Assembly (NCBI GenBank): GCA_028285945.1
Contig: JAPYNE010000017.1
Location: 1 to 45,056 of the forward strand
Source of the DNA: Candidatus Foliamicus numerosus
Lineage (GTDB): Bacteria; Pseudomonadota; Gammaproteobacteria; Steroidobacterales; Foliamicaceae
DNA: 45,056 bases
Reading direction: 5' to 3'
In this document: positions 33,781 to 42,061 of the stretch, piece after piece
How the letters are laid out: each line of letters opens with the position of its first letter
How positions within the stretch are numbered: the stretch's first letter is position 1
Program-made: the position numbers and the translations under genes
The notes under the pieces: generated by a model
What the model was told of the DNA's origin: nothing
Database searches by the model: none
What the model saw: only the letters and a program-made list of their open reading frames with translations

Positions 33781-33979
33781 TACGCAGCCGCCGCGGGCCA
33801 GCGGAAGCCGGCGAAACAAGCCCGCGCTCCCGCAACCCTATCCGCCCCCGCTACGCACCGAACTTGCTGGCCGCCGTTTTTTGCAGGTTCGCATTTTCCT
33901 TGGGAATGTTGCGATAATTGCCGATAATCACTGCCGTAGCGCCCATGCTGCCGCAGATGCCCGCCGAAATGCCGATGCC

Positions 33980-35422
33980 GTGATTCCCGATTTCTCCAAA
34001 GCGCGAGTGCTGGTGGCGGGCGATATCATGCTCGACGAGTACTGGCACGGCCCGGCCCGGCGCGTCTCTCCCGAAGCGGCGGCGCTGGTGGTGAACGTGG
34101 AGCGCAGCGAGCAGCGGGCGGGCGGCGCCGCCAATGTGGCCTGCAACCTGGCGGGCCTAGGCGCGGGCGTGGCGCTGCTGGGCATTGTGGGCCGCGACCC
34201 TGAGGCCGAAGCGCTGGAGCGGTCGATGCGGGAAAGCGGGGTGGCCCTGGAGTGCATCCGTTCGCGGCATCAGCCCACCGTGCGCAAGCTGCGGGTGCTG
34301 AGCCGCAACCAGCAGGTGATTCGCCTGGACCGCGAAACGCCTTTTGATGCCGGCGATTCCAGGCGTCTGGCGAAAAAATTCCCGAAACTTCTGGACGAAT
34401 GTTCCGCTGCGGTGCTGTCCGACTACGCCAAAGGCAGCTTGGCCGATCCCGCCGCGTTGATCGCGGCCGCCCGCGCCGCCGGCAAGCCGGTTCTGGTGGA
34501 TCCGAAATCCAGCGATTTCGGGAAGTATCGCGGCGCCCGCCTGCTTACGCCCAACCGCGCCGAATTCGAGGCGGCCCTGGGCGGTTCGGGGGAATCGGTC
34601 GGCGATATGGCTGCCCGGGCGCAAAGGGCCTGCGCGCGGCTGGAAGTTGGCGGCATGGCGGTGACGCTGGGCGAGCATGGCCTGCTGCTGGCGCCGGCCG
34701 ACGGCGCGCCGCAGCATATTCCGGCCCGGGCCCGCGAAGTTTTCGACGTGACCGGCGCCGGCGACACGGTGGCGGCCGTGCTGGCCGCGGGGCTTGGCGC
34801 GGGTGCCGACCTCGGGCAAATGGCTCGGCTGGCCAATGTGGCCGCCGGCGTGGTCGTGCGGCGCGTGGGCGTGGCGCCCGTCAGCCTGTCCGATATCGAG
34901 GACGAGCTGGGCGCGGGCGAGGCGCGGGCGCCTGCCGCGGTCGTTGATGCGGACCGGGCCGCGGGAATCGGTCGGCGCCTGCGCGGCTCCGGACGCAGGC
35001 TGGTCATGACCAACGGCTGCTTCGACCTGCTGCATGCCGGACATACCGCCTGCCTTGCCGATGCCCGCGCGCTGGGCGACCGCCTCATGGTCGCGGTCAA
35101 CGACGACGACTCGGTCCGAAGGCTCAAGGGCGCGGGGCGGCCGGTCATGCCGCTTCAGCAGCGCATGCAGGTTCTCGCCGCGCTGGGCTGCGTGGACTGG
35201 GTGGTGCCTTTCAGCGAAGACACGCCGGAACGGCTGATCGGGCAGGTGGGCCCGCTGGTGCTGGCCAAGGGCGGCGACTACCGCCCCGAGGAGGTGGCCG
35301 GCGGCGAATCCGTGGAGCGCATGGGCGGGCGCGTGGCTATTCTTCCGTACCGCGAGGGCTGGTCCACCTCCGGCCTCCTGCGCGACTTGAGAACAAGGAA
35401 GCCCGGGGGCGCGTCTCTCTGA
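33980..35422 (+). CDS. hldE: Bifunctional heptose-7-phosphate kinase / heptose-1-phosphate adenylyltransferase HldE
   Basis: Makes ADP-D-glycero-beta-D-manno-heptose for the lipopolysaccharide inner core. 480 residues, similar to the E. coli protein. The N-terminal ribokinase-like domain has VLVAGDIMLDEYWHG, GGAANVACNLAGLGA and the ATP-site FDVTGAGDT (about 256-264). The C-terminal cytidylyltransferase-like domain has MTNGCFDLLHAGH (about 342-354) and LAKGGDY. The start is taken as GTG 33980 (VIPDFSKARVLV), consistent with the family; no Shine-Dalgarno sequence precedes it. A 12-codon open frame from ATG 33948 ends in a TGA overlapping this GTG and might provide coupling. Confidence 0.93.
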   Translation: MIPDFSKARVLVAGDIMLDEYWHGPARRVSPEAAALVVNVERSEQRAGGAANVACNLAGLGAGVALLGIVGRDPEAEALERSMRESGVALECIRSRHQPTVRKLRVLSRNQQVIRLDRETPFDAGDSRRLAKKFPKLLDECSAAVLSDYAKGSLADPAALIAAARAAGKPVLVDPKSSDFGKYRGARLLTPNRAEFEAALGGSGESVGDMAARAQRACARLEVGGMAVTLGEHGLLLAPADGAPQHIPARAREVFDVTGAGDTVAAVLAAGLGAGADLGQMARLANVAAGVVVRRVGVAPVSLSDIEDELGAGEARAPAAVVDADRAAGIGRRLRGSGRRLVMTNGCFDLLHAGHTACLADARALGDRLMVAVNDDDSVRRLKGAGRPVMPLQQRMQVLAALGCVDWVVPFSEDTPERLIGQVGPLVLAKGGDYRPEEVAGGESVERMGGRVAILPYREGWSTSGLLRDLRTRKPGGASL

Positions 35423-35490
35423 GCGACAAAGCAATCCTGGGCGCCTACGGCGCGCTGTCCTGGATTGCCGCCCCCGCGCTGTGCGGCTAT

Positions 35491-36729
35491 ATGCTGGCGC
35501 GCTCGGCGCGAGATCCCAGCTGGCGCAAACGCCTGCCCGAACGCTGGGGCGCGGACGTTCCCGCCGCGCCCGCAGGCGGGGTGTGGCTGCACGGCTCCTC
35601 GCTGGGCGAGGTTGGCGCGCTTTTGGTGCTGGCCGAGGAACTGGGCCGCCGCCGACCGGATCTGCCGCTGCTGCTGACGGCGTTCACGCCTGCCGGCTCA
35701 GCGGCCATTCAACGCGGCTTGCGGGAAGGCCAGTCGCATGGCCTGCTGCCGTTCGACTTGGGCATCGTGAACCGGCGCTTTTTGCGTGCCGTGCGCCCCG
35801 CTGCGGGCGTGATCCTCGAAACCGAGATATGGCCCGGCCTGTACTCCGCCTGCCGCTCGGTCGGCGTGCCGCTCATCATCGCCAGCGCCCGCCTCACGCA
35901 GCGCTCGTATCGCCGCTACCGCAAAATTCGGCCGCTCATCGCCGCCGCCCTGAGCGCGGTCCGCATCGTGGGCGCGCAAACCGAGGAGGATGCCGGGCGT
36001 TTCCGCGCGCTCGGCCACGATGGCCTGGACGTGCGGGTGAGCGGCAATCTGAAGTTTCATTACCGTCCTCAGGAGGGCGTGCTTGAGCGCGGTGCCGAGC
36101 TTCGCGCTACCTTAGGCGCCGCCCGACCGGTATGGATCGCCGCCAGCACCCATGAGCCGGAGGAGCAGATCGCCCTTCTCGCACACCGCCTGCTCCTTGA
36201 TGAGCGGCCCGACGCCCTGCTTATCCTCGCTCCCCGCCATCGCGAGCGGTTCGCCGCAGTGCGCTCATGCCTTCGCCGCAGCGGCCTCAGGGTTGCAATG
36301 CGGTCGCGCGATAGCGTGCCGGACGCGCAAACGCAGGTCTTTCTGCTGGATTCCTTAGGCGAGATGACCGCCTTCTACGCGGCATCGGACATCGCCTTCG
36401 TGGGTGGCAGCATTGCGCGGGCGGGTGGCCACAACCTGCTGGAGCCCGCCGCCTTCGGTTTACCGGTGCTGGCCGGTCCGCATCTTTTCAATACGCCTGA
36501 AACAGCGCGCCTTTTGAGCGATGCGGGCGCCTTGTTCGGTGTGCGCGATGCCAGCGAGCTGGCCGGACGCGCGGCCCGTTTGCTGGGAAGCGAGCAAGCC
36601 CGCCGTGCCGCCGGCCAAGCGGCCAAGGCCTGCGGCAACGCAGGCCTTGGCGTTCTCGACCGGACGCTGGGCCTTATTGAGCCGCTTCTTCCTGCTCCGA
36701 AGACGCGCTCTGTTCCATCCAGCGGCTGA
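35491..36729 (+). CDS. waaA: 3-deoxy-D-manno-octulosonic acid (Kdo) transferase WaaA
   Basis: Adds Kdo to lipid IVA in lipopolysaccharide synthesis; inner-membrane associated. VWLHGSSLGEVGAL with the catalytic Glu, ILETEIWPGL and the C-terminal GGSIARAGGHNLLEPAAFG Kdo/CMP site are present. From ATG 35491 the protein has 412 residues but lacks most of the N-terminal membrane helix that WaaA enzymes have. The reading frame stays open upstream to 35419, encoding LGAYGALSWIAAPALCGY, which fits that helix. No ATG, GTG or TTG lies there; a CTG at 35419 overlaps the hldE stop. The true start is thus probably a non-standard codon upstream. The 3' end overlaps tolC by 56 bp. Confidence 0.9.
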   Translation: MLARSARDPSWRKRLPERWGADVPAAPAGGVWLHGSSLGEVGALLVLAEELGRRRPDLPLLLTAFTPAGSAAIQRGLREGQSHGLLPFDLGIVNRRFLRAVRPAAGVILETEIWPGLYSACRSVGVPLIIASARLTQRSYRRYRKIRPLIAAALSAVRIVGAQTEEDAGRFRALGHDGLDVRVSGNLKFHYRPQEGVLERGAELRATLGAARPVWIAASTHEPEEQIALLAHRLLLDERPDALLILAPRHRERFAAVRSCLRRSGLRVAMRSRDSVPDAQTQVFLLDSLGEMTAFYAASDIAFVGGSIARAGGHNLLEPAAFGLPVLAGPHLFNTPETARLLSDAGALFGVRDASELAGRAARLLGSEQARRAAGQAAKACGNAGLGVLDRTLGLIEPLLPAPKTRSVPSSG

Positions 36730-38089
36730 CTTCGGCAAGGTCCTCCTTCGTGAGGATGCCGGCTGCACTCTTGAGATTGAGCACGTTGATGATGAAGTCG
36801 TAGCGGCTGCGCGCGTAATTGGTTTCGGCCTGCACCAGATTGCGCCGCGCATCCAGCACATCGACGATGGTGCGGGTGCCGATCTCATAGCCGGCCTCGG
36901 TGGCTCGCAGCGCGGTCCGGCTGGAGGCCACCGCTTGGCGCAGCGCATTAACGCGGGAAATTTCCGAACTCACGCCTAGGAAGGCATCCCGGGTCTGGCG
37001 CACCACCGCCCGCTCCACGCCTTCAAGGCGCTCGGTGGATGCGCGGTGTAGGAACCTGGCCTCGCGAACCCTGGAATTTCTGTTGAAACCGTCGAAAATC
37101 GGCACCGACAGCCGCAACCGGATGGAATCGCTGCGGAAGCTGTCGCGGTACTCCGCCCCCAAGCCGCGGAAGACCCGTTCCCGGTCGCCGCTGCTGCCGT
37201 TCACATCCGCTACGAGTTCCAGCGTGGGAAAGTAATCGGAGCGGCGCAGCCTGACCTCGGCCTCGGCGATGGAGGCGCCCAGCCGGGCCGACACGAGGCC
37301 GGGGTTTTGTTGCAGCGCGGTATCGATCCAGGATTGCTCAACGTTGGGCGAAGGCAGCGGCAGCGGCATGCCTTCGGCGGGCCGGGTGAGGCGGGCCACC
37401 GGCATGGGCGCGCCCACGATTTCGCGCAGCTGCTCCTCGGCCGTGGCCAGCGACCGCTTGGCCGCAATCTCGGCGGCTACCGCCTGGTCATGCGCGGCCT
37501 GCGCCTCCTGCACATCGGTGATCGCGATCAGGCCCACCTCGAAACGCTTTTGCGCTTGTTCAAGCTGGCGGGCGATGGCGGTGCGGTTGGCGCTCTGCGA
37601 GGTGAGCTCGTCCTGCGCGCCCAGCACCGCGAAATAGGCCTGGGCGGTGCGCAGCATGGATTCCTGCAGAGCGGCCTCGAAGTCCGCCTCGCCCTGCGCC
37701 AGCACGTCGCCGGAAGCGCCCAGCGCAACGACCGCAGCCCAGTCGAAAACACTCTGGCGCAAGGTGACTCCCCATCCGGTGGACTTCGCGTCGGTTGTGC
37801 TGTTATCGACAACGGGCGCGAAATTCCCGGTTGGCGTGGGCGCGTAAAACAGCAGCGCCGCACGGCTGTCCTGGCGCGAATAGCTGCCGTTCGCGTCGAT
37901 TTCCGGGAACAGGAGGCTGCGGGCTTGCGAGCGCACTTCCCGGGAGGCCATCAGCCGCGCCTCGGCTTCGCGCAGCAGCGGATCGCTCATGCGCGCCCGC
38001 TCGTACACCTCGAGCAAATTCTGCGCCGAACCCGGCAGGGGCGCGCCGGCCAAGGCCGCGAGCGCGGCGAGCAGGATGATCTTCTTCAT
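36674..38089 (-). CDS. tolC: TolC-family outer-membrane efflux protein
   Basis: A 471-residue outer-membrane channel for tripartite efflux pumps and type I secretion. Signal peptide 1-22 (KKIILLAALAALAGAPLPGS). The two TolC repeats show long heptad-like helices (QLEQAQKRFEVGLIAITDVQEAQ and later TEAGYEIGTRTIVDVLDARR, the duplicated G-L/T-x-x-D-V motif) and the FDG segment SVPIFDGFNRNSRV. Start at ATG 38089 gives the signal peptide; an upstream TTG at 38116 is less likely. No pump partner is adjacent. Convergent with waaA: the last 56 bp of both coding regions are shared, so the C-terminal residues of each are constrained by the other. Confidence 0.94.
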   Translation of the reverse strand: MKKIILLAALAALAGAPLPGSAQNLLEVYERARMSDPLLREAEARLMASREVRSQARSLLFPEIDANGSYSRQDSRAALLFYAPTPTGNFAPVVDNSTTDAKSTGWGVTLRQSVFDWAAVVALGASGDVLAQGEADFEAALQESMLRTAQAYFAVLGAQDELTSQSANRTAIARQLEQAQKRFEVGLIAITDVQEAQAAHDQAVAAEIAAKRSLATAEEQLREIVGAPMPVARLTRPAEGMPLPLPSPNVEQSWIDTALQQNPGLVSARLGASIAEAEVRLRRSDYFPTLELVADVNGSSGDRERVFRGLGAEYRDSFRSDSIRLRLSVPIFDGFNRNSRVREARFLHRASTERLEGVERAVVRQTRDAFLGVSSEISRVNALRQAVASSRTALRATEAGYEIGTRTIVDVLDARRNLVQAETNYARSRYDFIINVLNLKSAAGILTKEDLAEVSRWMEQSASSEQEEAAQ

Positions 38090-38258
38090 AGGGGAAGGGC
38101 TGCCGACATGAACCAACGAATTCTACCCTCTTGCCGATTCCGCCATTCCGGCAACGCAAATGGATTTGGTTACGGAGATTTCGCAGGCAGGGTCGGCATG
38201 GTTTCAGGCAGGGCTTCCCTTGTTCGTTCCATCATTCCTTCGTATATGGATTGGCACT

Positions 38259-38386
38259 GCGTCTTTCGATGTTGAACCCTTCCGGGAGTGTTGGAGGCAG
38301 GGTGAGCGCCGATGTCCCGGCGCGAACGACCAAGCCCCATGGATGGGTTCATGCGTCTCCCGGAAGGGTTCAACATCGAAAGACGC
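38259..38386 (+). repeat. Hairpin element copy G
   Basis: Arms 38259-38288 and 38357-38386 are perfect 30-bp inverted repeats (GCGTCTTTCGATGTTGAACC inward), the longest in the window. The interior matches copy F: GGAGGCAGGGTGAGC, CGATGTCCCGGCGCGAACGA and the core AGCCCCATGGATGGGTTCAT. Confidence 0.92.
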
Positions 38387-38429
38387 CCCCGGCACAGTCG
38401 GCATGCCGCCGCATGCTGAAAGGGATTGG

Positions 38430-38538
38430 CCGCTTTCGCGGGCTTTCCTTCGCGGGAGCGTCGGCGGCAGGAGCCGCCGCCGAGCCCGCAGGGATGCGCT
38501 TGCTGGCGTCTCCCGCGAAGGAAAGCCTGCGGAAGCGG
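38430..38538 (+). repeat. Hairpin element copy C
   Basis: Arms 38430-38458 and 38510-38538 (29 bp, two mismatches, starting CCGCTTTCGCGGGC). Interior: inner hairpin GGCGGCAGGAGCCGCC and the core GAGCCCGCAGGGATGCGCTT. It ends 26 bp after the hppA stop. With copy G it fills the non-coding stretch 38090-38563. Confidence 0.88.
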
Positions 38539-38563
38539 TGCTTCCATCAACGCAAAACCGAAG

Positions 38564-40603
38564 TCAGAGCAAGGGCGCGATCAGCAGGGCCACGATGTTG
38601 ACAATCTTGATGAGCGGGTTGATGGCGGGGCCGGCGGTGTCCTTGTAGGGATCGCCAACCGTGTCGCCCGTCACCGCCGCGTGGTGCGCTTCCGAGCCCT
38701 TGCCGCCCAGCGCGCCGTCCTCCACGTATTTCTTGGCGTTGTCCCAGGCGCCGCCGCCCGTGGTCATCGAAATGGCCACGAAAAGCCCGGTCACGATCGA
38801 TCCGATCAGCATGCCGCCCAGCGCCCGCGCGCCCGCGCCTTCGGGCATCAGCCAGCCGATCACCAGCACCAGCGCCACCGGCGCCAGGACGGGCAGCAGC
38901 GAAGGCACGATCATTTCGCGAATCGCCGCCTTGGTGAGCAGATCCACGGCGCGTCCGTAGTCCGGCTTGGCCGTGCCTTCCATGATCCCGGCAATTTCCC
39001 GGAACTGCCGACGCACCTCCTTCACCACGCTCCCGGCGGCGCGCCCCACGGCCTCCATCGCAAGCGCCCCGAACAGGTACGGAATCAGGCCGCCCACGAA
39101 CAGGCCGATGATCACCGCCGGATCGTCGAGCCGGAACACAAAGCTCTTGCCCGCCGCCTGCAGGTTGTGGGTGTAGTCGGCGAACAGCACCAGCGCCGCC
39201 AGGCCCGCCGAGCCGATCGCGTAGCCCTTGGTGACCGCCTTGGTGGTGTTGCCCACCGCATCCAGAGGGTCGGTGATATTGCGGATTTTCTCCGGCATTT
39301 CGGCCATTTCCGCAATTCCTCCGGCGTTATCGGTGATTGGTCCGAAGGCGTCCAGCGCCACGATCATTCCGGTCATCGAAAGCATTGCCGTGGCTGCAAT
39401 CGCCAAGCCGTACAGCCCCGCCAGCTGATAGGTCGCGAGGATGCTCAGGCACACCGCCAGCACCGGCAGCGCGGTGGCCTTCATCGAAAGCCCCAGGCCG
39501 GCGATGATATTGGTGGCGTGGCCGGTGGAGGAGGCCTGCGCCAGCTTGCGCACCGGCGAGAATCCGGTGCCCGTGTAGTAGTCGGTGATAAACATGATCA
39601 CGCCGGTCAGCACCAGGCCGATCAGCGCGGACAGAAACAGGCTGTTGGGCGGATAAGCGCCGCTGTCCGCCCACATCTCGCGGGTAATGAACCAGATGCC
39701 CAGAGCCGCCAGCACGCCTGCCACGATGACGCCCTTGTACAAGGCGGACATCACCGACCCGCCCTTGCCGGCGCGCACTGCGAACGTTCCGAGGATTGAG
39801 GCCACGATCGCGACCGCTCCGATCGCCAGCGGATACAGCACGGCCGTGGCAGGCGCCTCCTGCACCGTGAGGAAACCGAGCAGCATGGTGGCGATAACGG
39901 TGACGGCATAGGTCTCGAACAGATCCGCGGCCATGCCCGCGCAGTCGCCCACGTTGTCGCCCACATTGTCGGCGATCACCGCCGGATTGCGCGGGTCGTC
40001 CTCGGGGATTCCGGCTTCCACCTTGCCGACCAGGTCCGCGCCCACATCCGCGCCCTTGGTGAAGATGCCGCCGCCCAGGCGCGCGAAAATCGAGATCAGC
40101 GAGCCGCCGAAAGCCAAGCCCACCAGCGCGTGCAGCACATCGCCGGTGCCCAGCCCCATGCCGTCGAGCAGCAGGTAGTAGCCCGCCACGCCCAGCAACG
40201 CCAAGCCCACCACCAGCATGCCTGTGATGGCGCCGCCCCGGAAGGCCACCGCCAAAGCCGCATTCATGCCGTTGTGGGCCGCTTGGGCGGTGCGCGAATT
40301 GGCGCGCACCGACACGTTCATGCCGATATAGCCCGCCGCCCCGGAGAACACCGCGCCCAGCAGGAAACCGCCGGCCACCGCCCAGTCCAGCACAAAACCG
40401 AGCAGCAGCATGAGCGGCAGGCCCGCCAAGGCCACCGTGGAATACTGCCGGTTCAGGTAAGCCTTGGCGCCGAGCTGCACCGCCGAGGCGATTTCCTGCA
40501 TGCGCTCATTGCCCGCATCGCGCCGCAGCACCCAGCGGGTGCTCAAAAGTCCATACGCAATGGCCAGCAAACCGGCGGCGATGGCCGCATACACATAAGT
40601 CAT
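38564..40603 (-). CDS. hppA: Membrane-bound proton-translocating pyrophosphatase
   Basis: A 679-residue inner-membrane pump coupling pyrophosphate hydrolysis to proton export, with about 16 transmembrane helices. The pyrophosphate-binding loops are [20 protein letters not shown] and [19 protein letters not shown], and the C-terminal [20 protein letters not shown] is present. GNTTKA near residue 455 carries Lys where K+-dependent enzymes have Ala, so this is the K+-independent H+ type. Complete. No partner genes adjoin. Upstream, 40604-40813 holds a small CCCGA/TCGGG hairpin and presumably the divergent promoters. Confidence 0.96.
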   Translation of the reverse strand: MTYVYAAIAAGLLAIAYGLLSTRWVLRRDAGNERMQEIASAVQLGAKAYLNRQYSTVALAGLPLMLLLGFVLDWAVAGGFLLGAVFSGAAGYIGMNVSVRANSRTAQAAHNGMNAALAVAFRGGAITGMLVVGLALLGVAGYYLLLDGMGLGTGDVLHALVGLAFGGSLISIFARLGGGIFTKGADVGADLVGKVEAGIPEDDPRNPAVIADNVGDNVGDCAGMAADLFETYAVTVIATMLLGFLTVQEAPATAVLYPLAIGAVAIVASILGTFAVRAGKGGSVMSALYKGVIVAGVLAALGIWFITREMWADSGAYPPNSLFLSALIGLVLTGVIMFITDYYTGTGFSPVRKLAQASSTGHATNIIAGLGLSMKATALPVLAVCLSILATYQLAGLYGLAIAATAMLSMTGMIVALDAFGPITDNAGGIAEMAEMPEKIRNITDPLDAVGNTTKAVTKGYAIGSAGLAALVLFADYTHNLQAAGKSFVFRLDDPAVIIGLFVGGLIPYLFGALAMEAVGRAAGSVVKEVRRQFREIAGIMEGTAKPDYGRAVDLLTKAAIREMIVPSLLPVLAPVALVLVIGWLMPEGAGARALGGMLIGSIVTGLFVAISMTTGGGAWDNAKKYVEDGALGGKGSEAHHAAVTGDTVGDPYKDTAGPAINPLIKIVNIVALLIAPLL

Positions 40604-40813
40604 AAGTCGTCCCGTCCCGAGCTTCGGGGGATGTCTGAAAAACCGCTGATTTTAGCAGCCTCCAAAGAGTAGAATCCTTGCTACCATTCAGCCGATGCGC
40701 GTTTTTCGGATGAACAGAACCCGTCCGCCCGACCGGCGGCGCGAAGCGCCAGAGGCAATGGCGCGACAAGGGAATGCTCGGCCTATGTTTCCTGCGGCAT
40801 CGACAGGCTCGCC

Positions 40814-41935
40814 ATGAAAGCAAGCGACCGGCGGCTGGCTGAATTGCGCTCGACCATCCCCGAGGTTGCGCCGAAGGAGGCGCTCGCCTTGCAGCGCAGC
40901 GGCGCGGCGCTGCTGGATGTGCGCGATGCGGGAGAAATCGCCCAGGGCAGCCCGGAGGGCGCGCATCGCATCGACCGCGGCTTTTTAGAGTTCCGGATCG
41001 AGGAGGCGGTTCCCGACCCGGACCGGACGGTGCTGGTGGCTTGCGCCAGCGGCGGGCGCTCGCTGTTCGCCGCCGATGCCCTCAGGCGCATGGGATACAG
41101 CGACGTGCGCTCCGTTGCCGGCGGCTGCAATCGGTGGAAGGACGAGGGCCTGCCGTTCGAGCGCCCGAAGGCGCTGGATGCCGGCGCGCGCGAGCGCTAC
41201 GCGCGGCACTTGGCGATGCCGGAAGTGGGGGAAGCCGGCCAGTTGAAGCTTCTGAAGAGCAAGGCGCTGCTGATCGGCGCCGGCGGGCTGGGTTCGCCGG
41301 CGGCGCTGTACTTGGCGGCGGCGGGCGTGGGCACGCTCGGCATCGTGGATCACGACATGGTTGAGCGCAGCAACTTGCAGCGCCAGATTCTGCACACTGA
41401 CGACCGCGTGGGCGTTCCCAAGGTGGCTTCGGCGCGCGCGGCCCTCAACGCGCTCAATCCGGCGGTTGCGGTCATCGAGCATGCGCTGCGGCTGGACAGC
41501 GGCAATGTGGACGAAGTGCTTGCCGGATGCGACGTGGTGGTGGACGGCTCGGACAACTTCGCCACCCGCTATCTGGTCAACGATGCTTGCGTGAGGCACG
41601 GCATACCCAACGTGCATGGCTCGGTGTTCCGTTTCGAGGGGCAGGTCACGGTTTTCTGGCCGTCGCGCCATCCGGACCCCGGCCCCTGCTACCGCTGCCT
41701 TTACCCGGAACCGCCGCCGCCGGAGCTGGCGCCGTCGTGCGCCGAGGCCGGCGTTCTGGGCATCGTGCCGGGCGTTGTGGGGCTGCTTCAGGCGGTGGAG
41801 GCCATCAAGATTCTGCTCGGCGCGGGCGATCCGCTAGTGGGCAGGCTGCTCCACTACGATGCGCTGGCCGCGCGCTTCACCGAGCTCAAGCACCGCCGCA
41901 ACCCCGGCTGCCGCCGCCGCTGCCGCCACTGCTAG
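40814..41935 (+). CDS. moeB: Rhodanese-MoeB/ThiF fusion (sulfur-carrier adenylyltransferase)
   Basis: A 373-residue fusion. Residues about 18-115 are a rhodanese domain with the persulfide Cys in VACASGGRS. Residues about 128-365 are an E1-like ThiF/MoeB domain: ARHLAMPEVGEAGQ, the ATP-binding GAGGLGSPAALYLAAAGVG, Asp in VDHDMVERSNLQRQ and DGSDNFATRYL. It would adenylate and possibly sulfurate MoaD- or ThiS-type carriers. The order is reversed relative to eukaryotic MOCS3/Uba4, where rhodanese is last. Zinc cysteines: CYRC, and a C-terminal CRRRCRHC encoded by a GCC/GCT-rich run instead of the usual CPVC-like end. No strong Shine-Dalgarno site is visible. Confidence 0.88.
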   Translation: MKASDRRLAELRSTIPEVAPKEALALQRSGAALLDVRDAGEIAQGSPEGAHRIDRGFLEFRIEEAVPDPDRTVLVACASGGRSLFAADALRRMGYSDVRSVAGGCNRWKDEGLPFERPKALDAGARERYARHLAMPEVGEAGQLKLLKSKALLIGAGGLGSPAALYLAAAGVGTLGIVDHDMVERSNLQRQILHTDDRVGVPKVASARAALNALNPAVAVIEHALRLDSGNVDEVLAGCDVVVDGSDNFATRYLVNDACVRHGIPNVHGSVFRFEGQVTVFWPSRHPDPGPCYRCLYPEPPPPELAPSCAEAGVLGIVPGVVGLLQAVEAIKILLGAGDPLVGRLLHYDALAARFTELKHRRNPGCRRRCRHC

Positions 41936-41962
41936 CCCGGATATTGCACCAATGGGGCGTGG

Positions 41963-41979
41963 AGGCCGCGCGGCCTTTA
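41963..41979 (+). terminator. Possible terminator after moeB
   Basis: The palindrome AGGCCGCGCGGCCT is followed by TTAT, 28 bp after the moeB stop. The stem is short with a tight loop and the T-run is weak, so termination is uncertain. Confidence 0.3.
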
Positions 41980-42061
41980 TGCTTTAGGATAGTGCGCGCC
42001 GACTGTTGCGGAGCGAGGCAGCGAGTATGCTAACCGCGCATCAAGCCAAGGAGTCAAGGCA

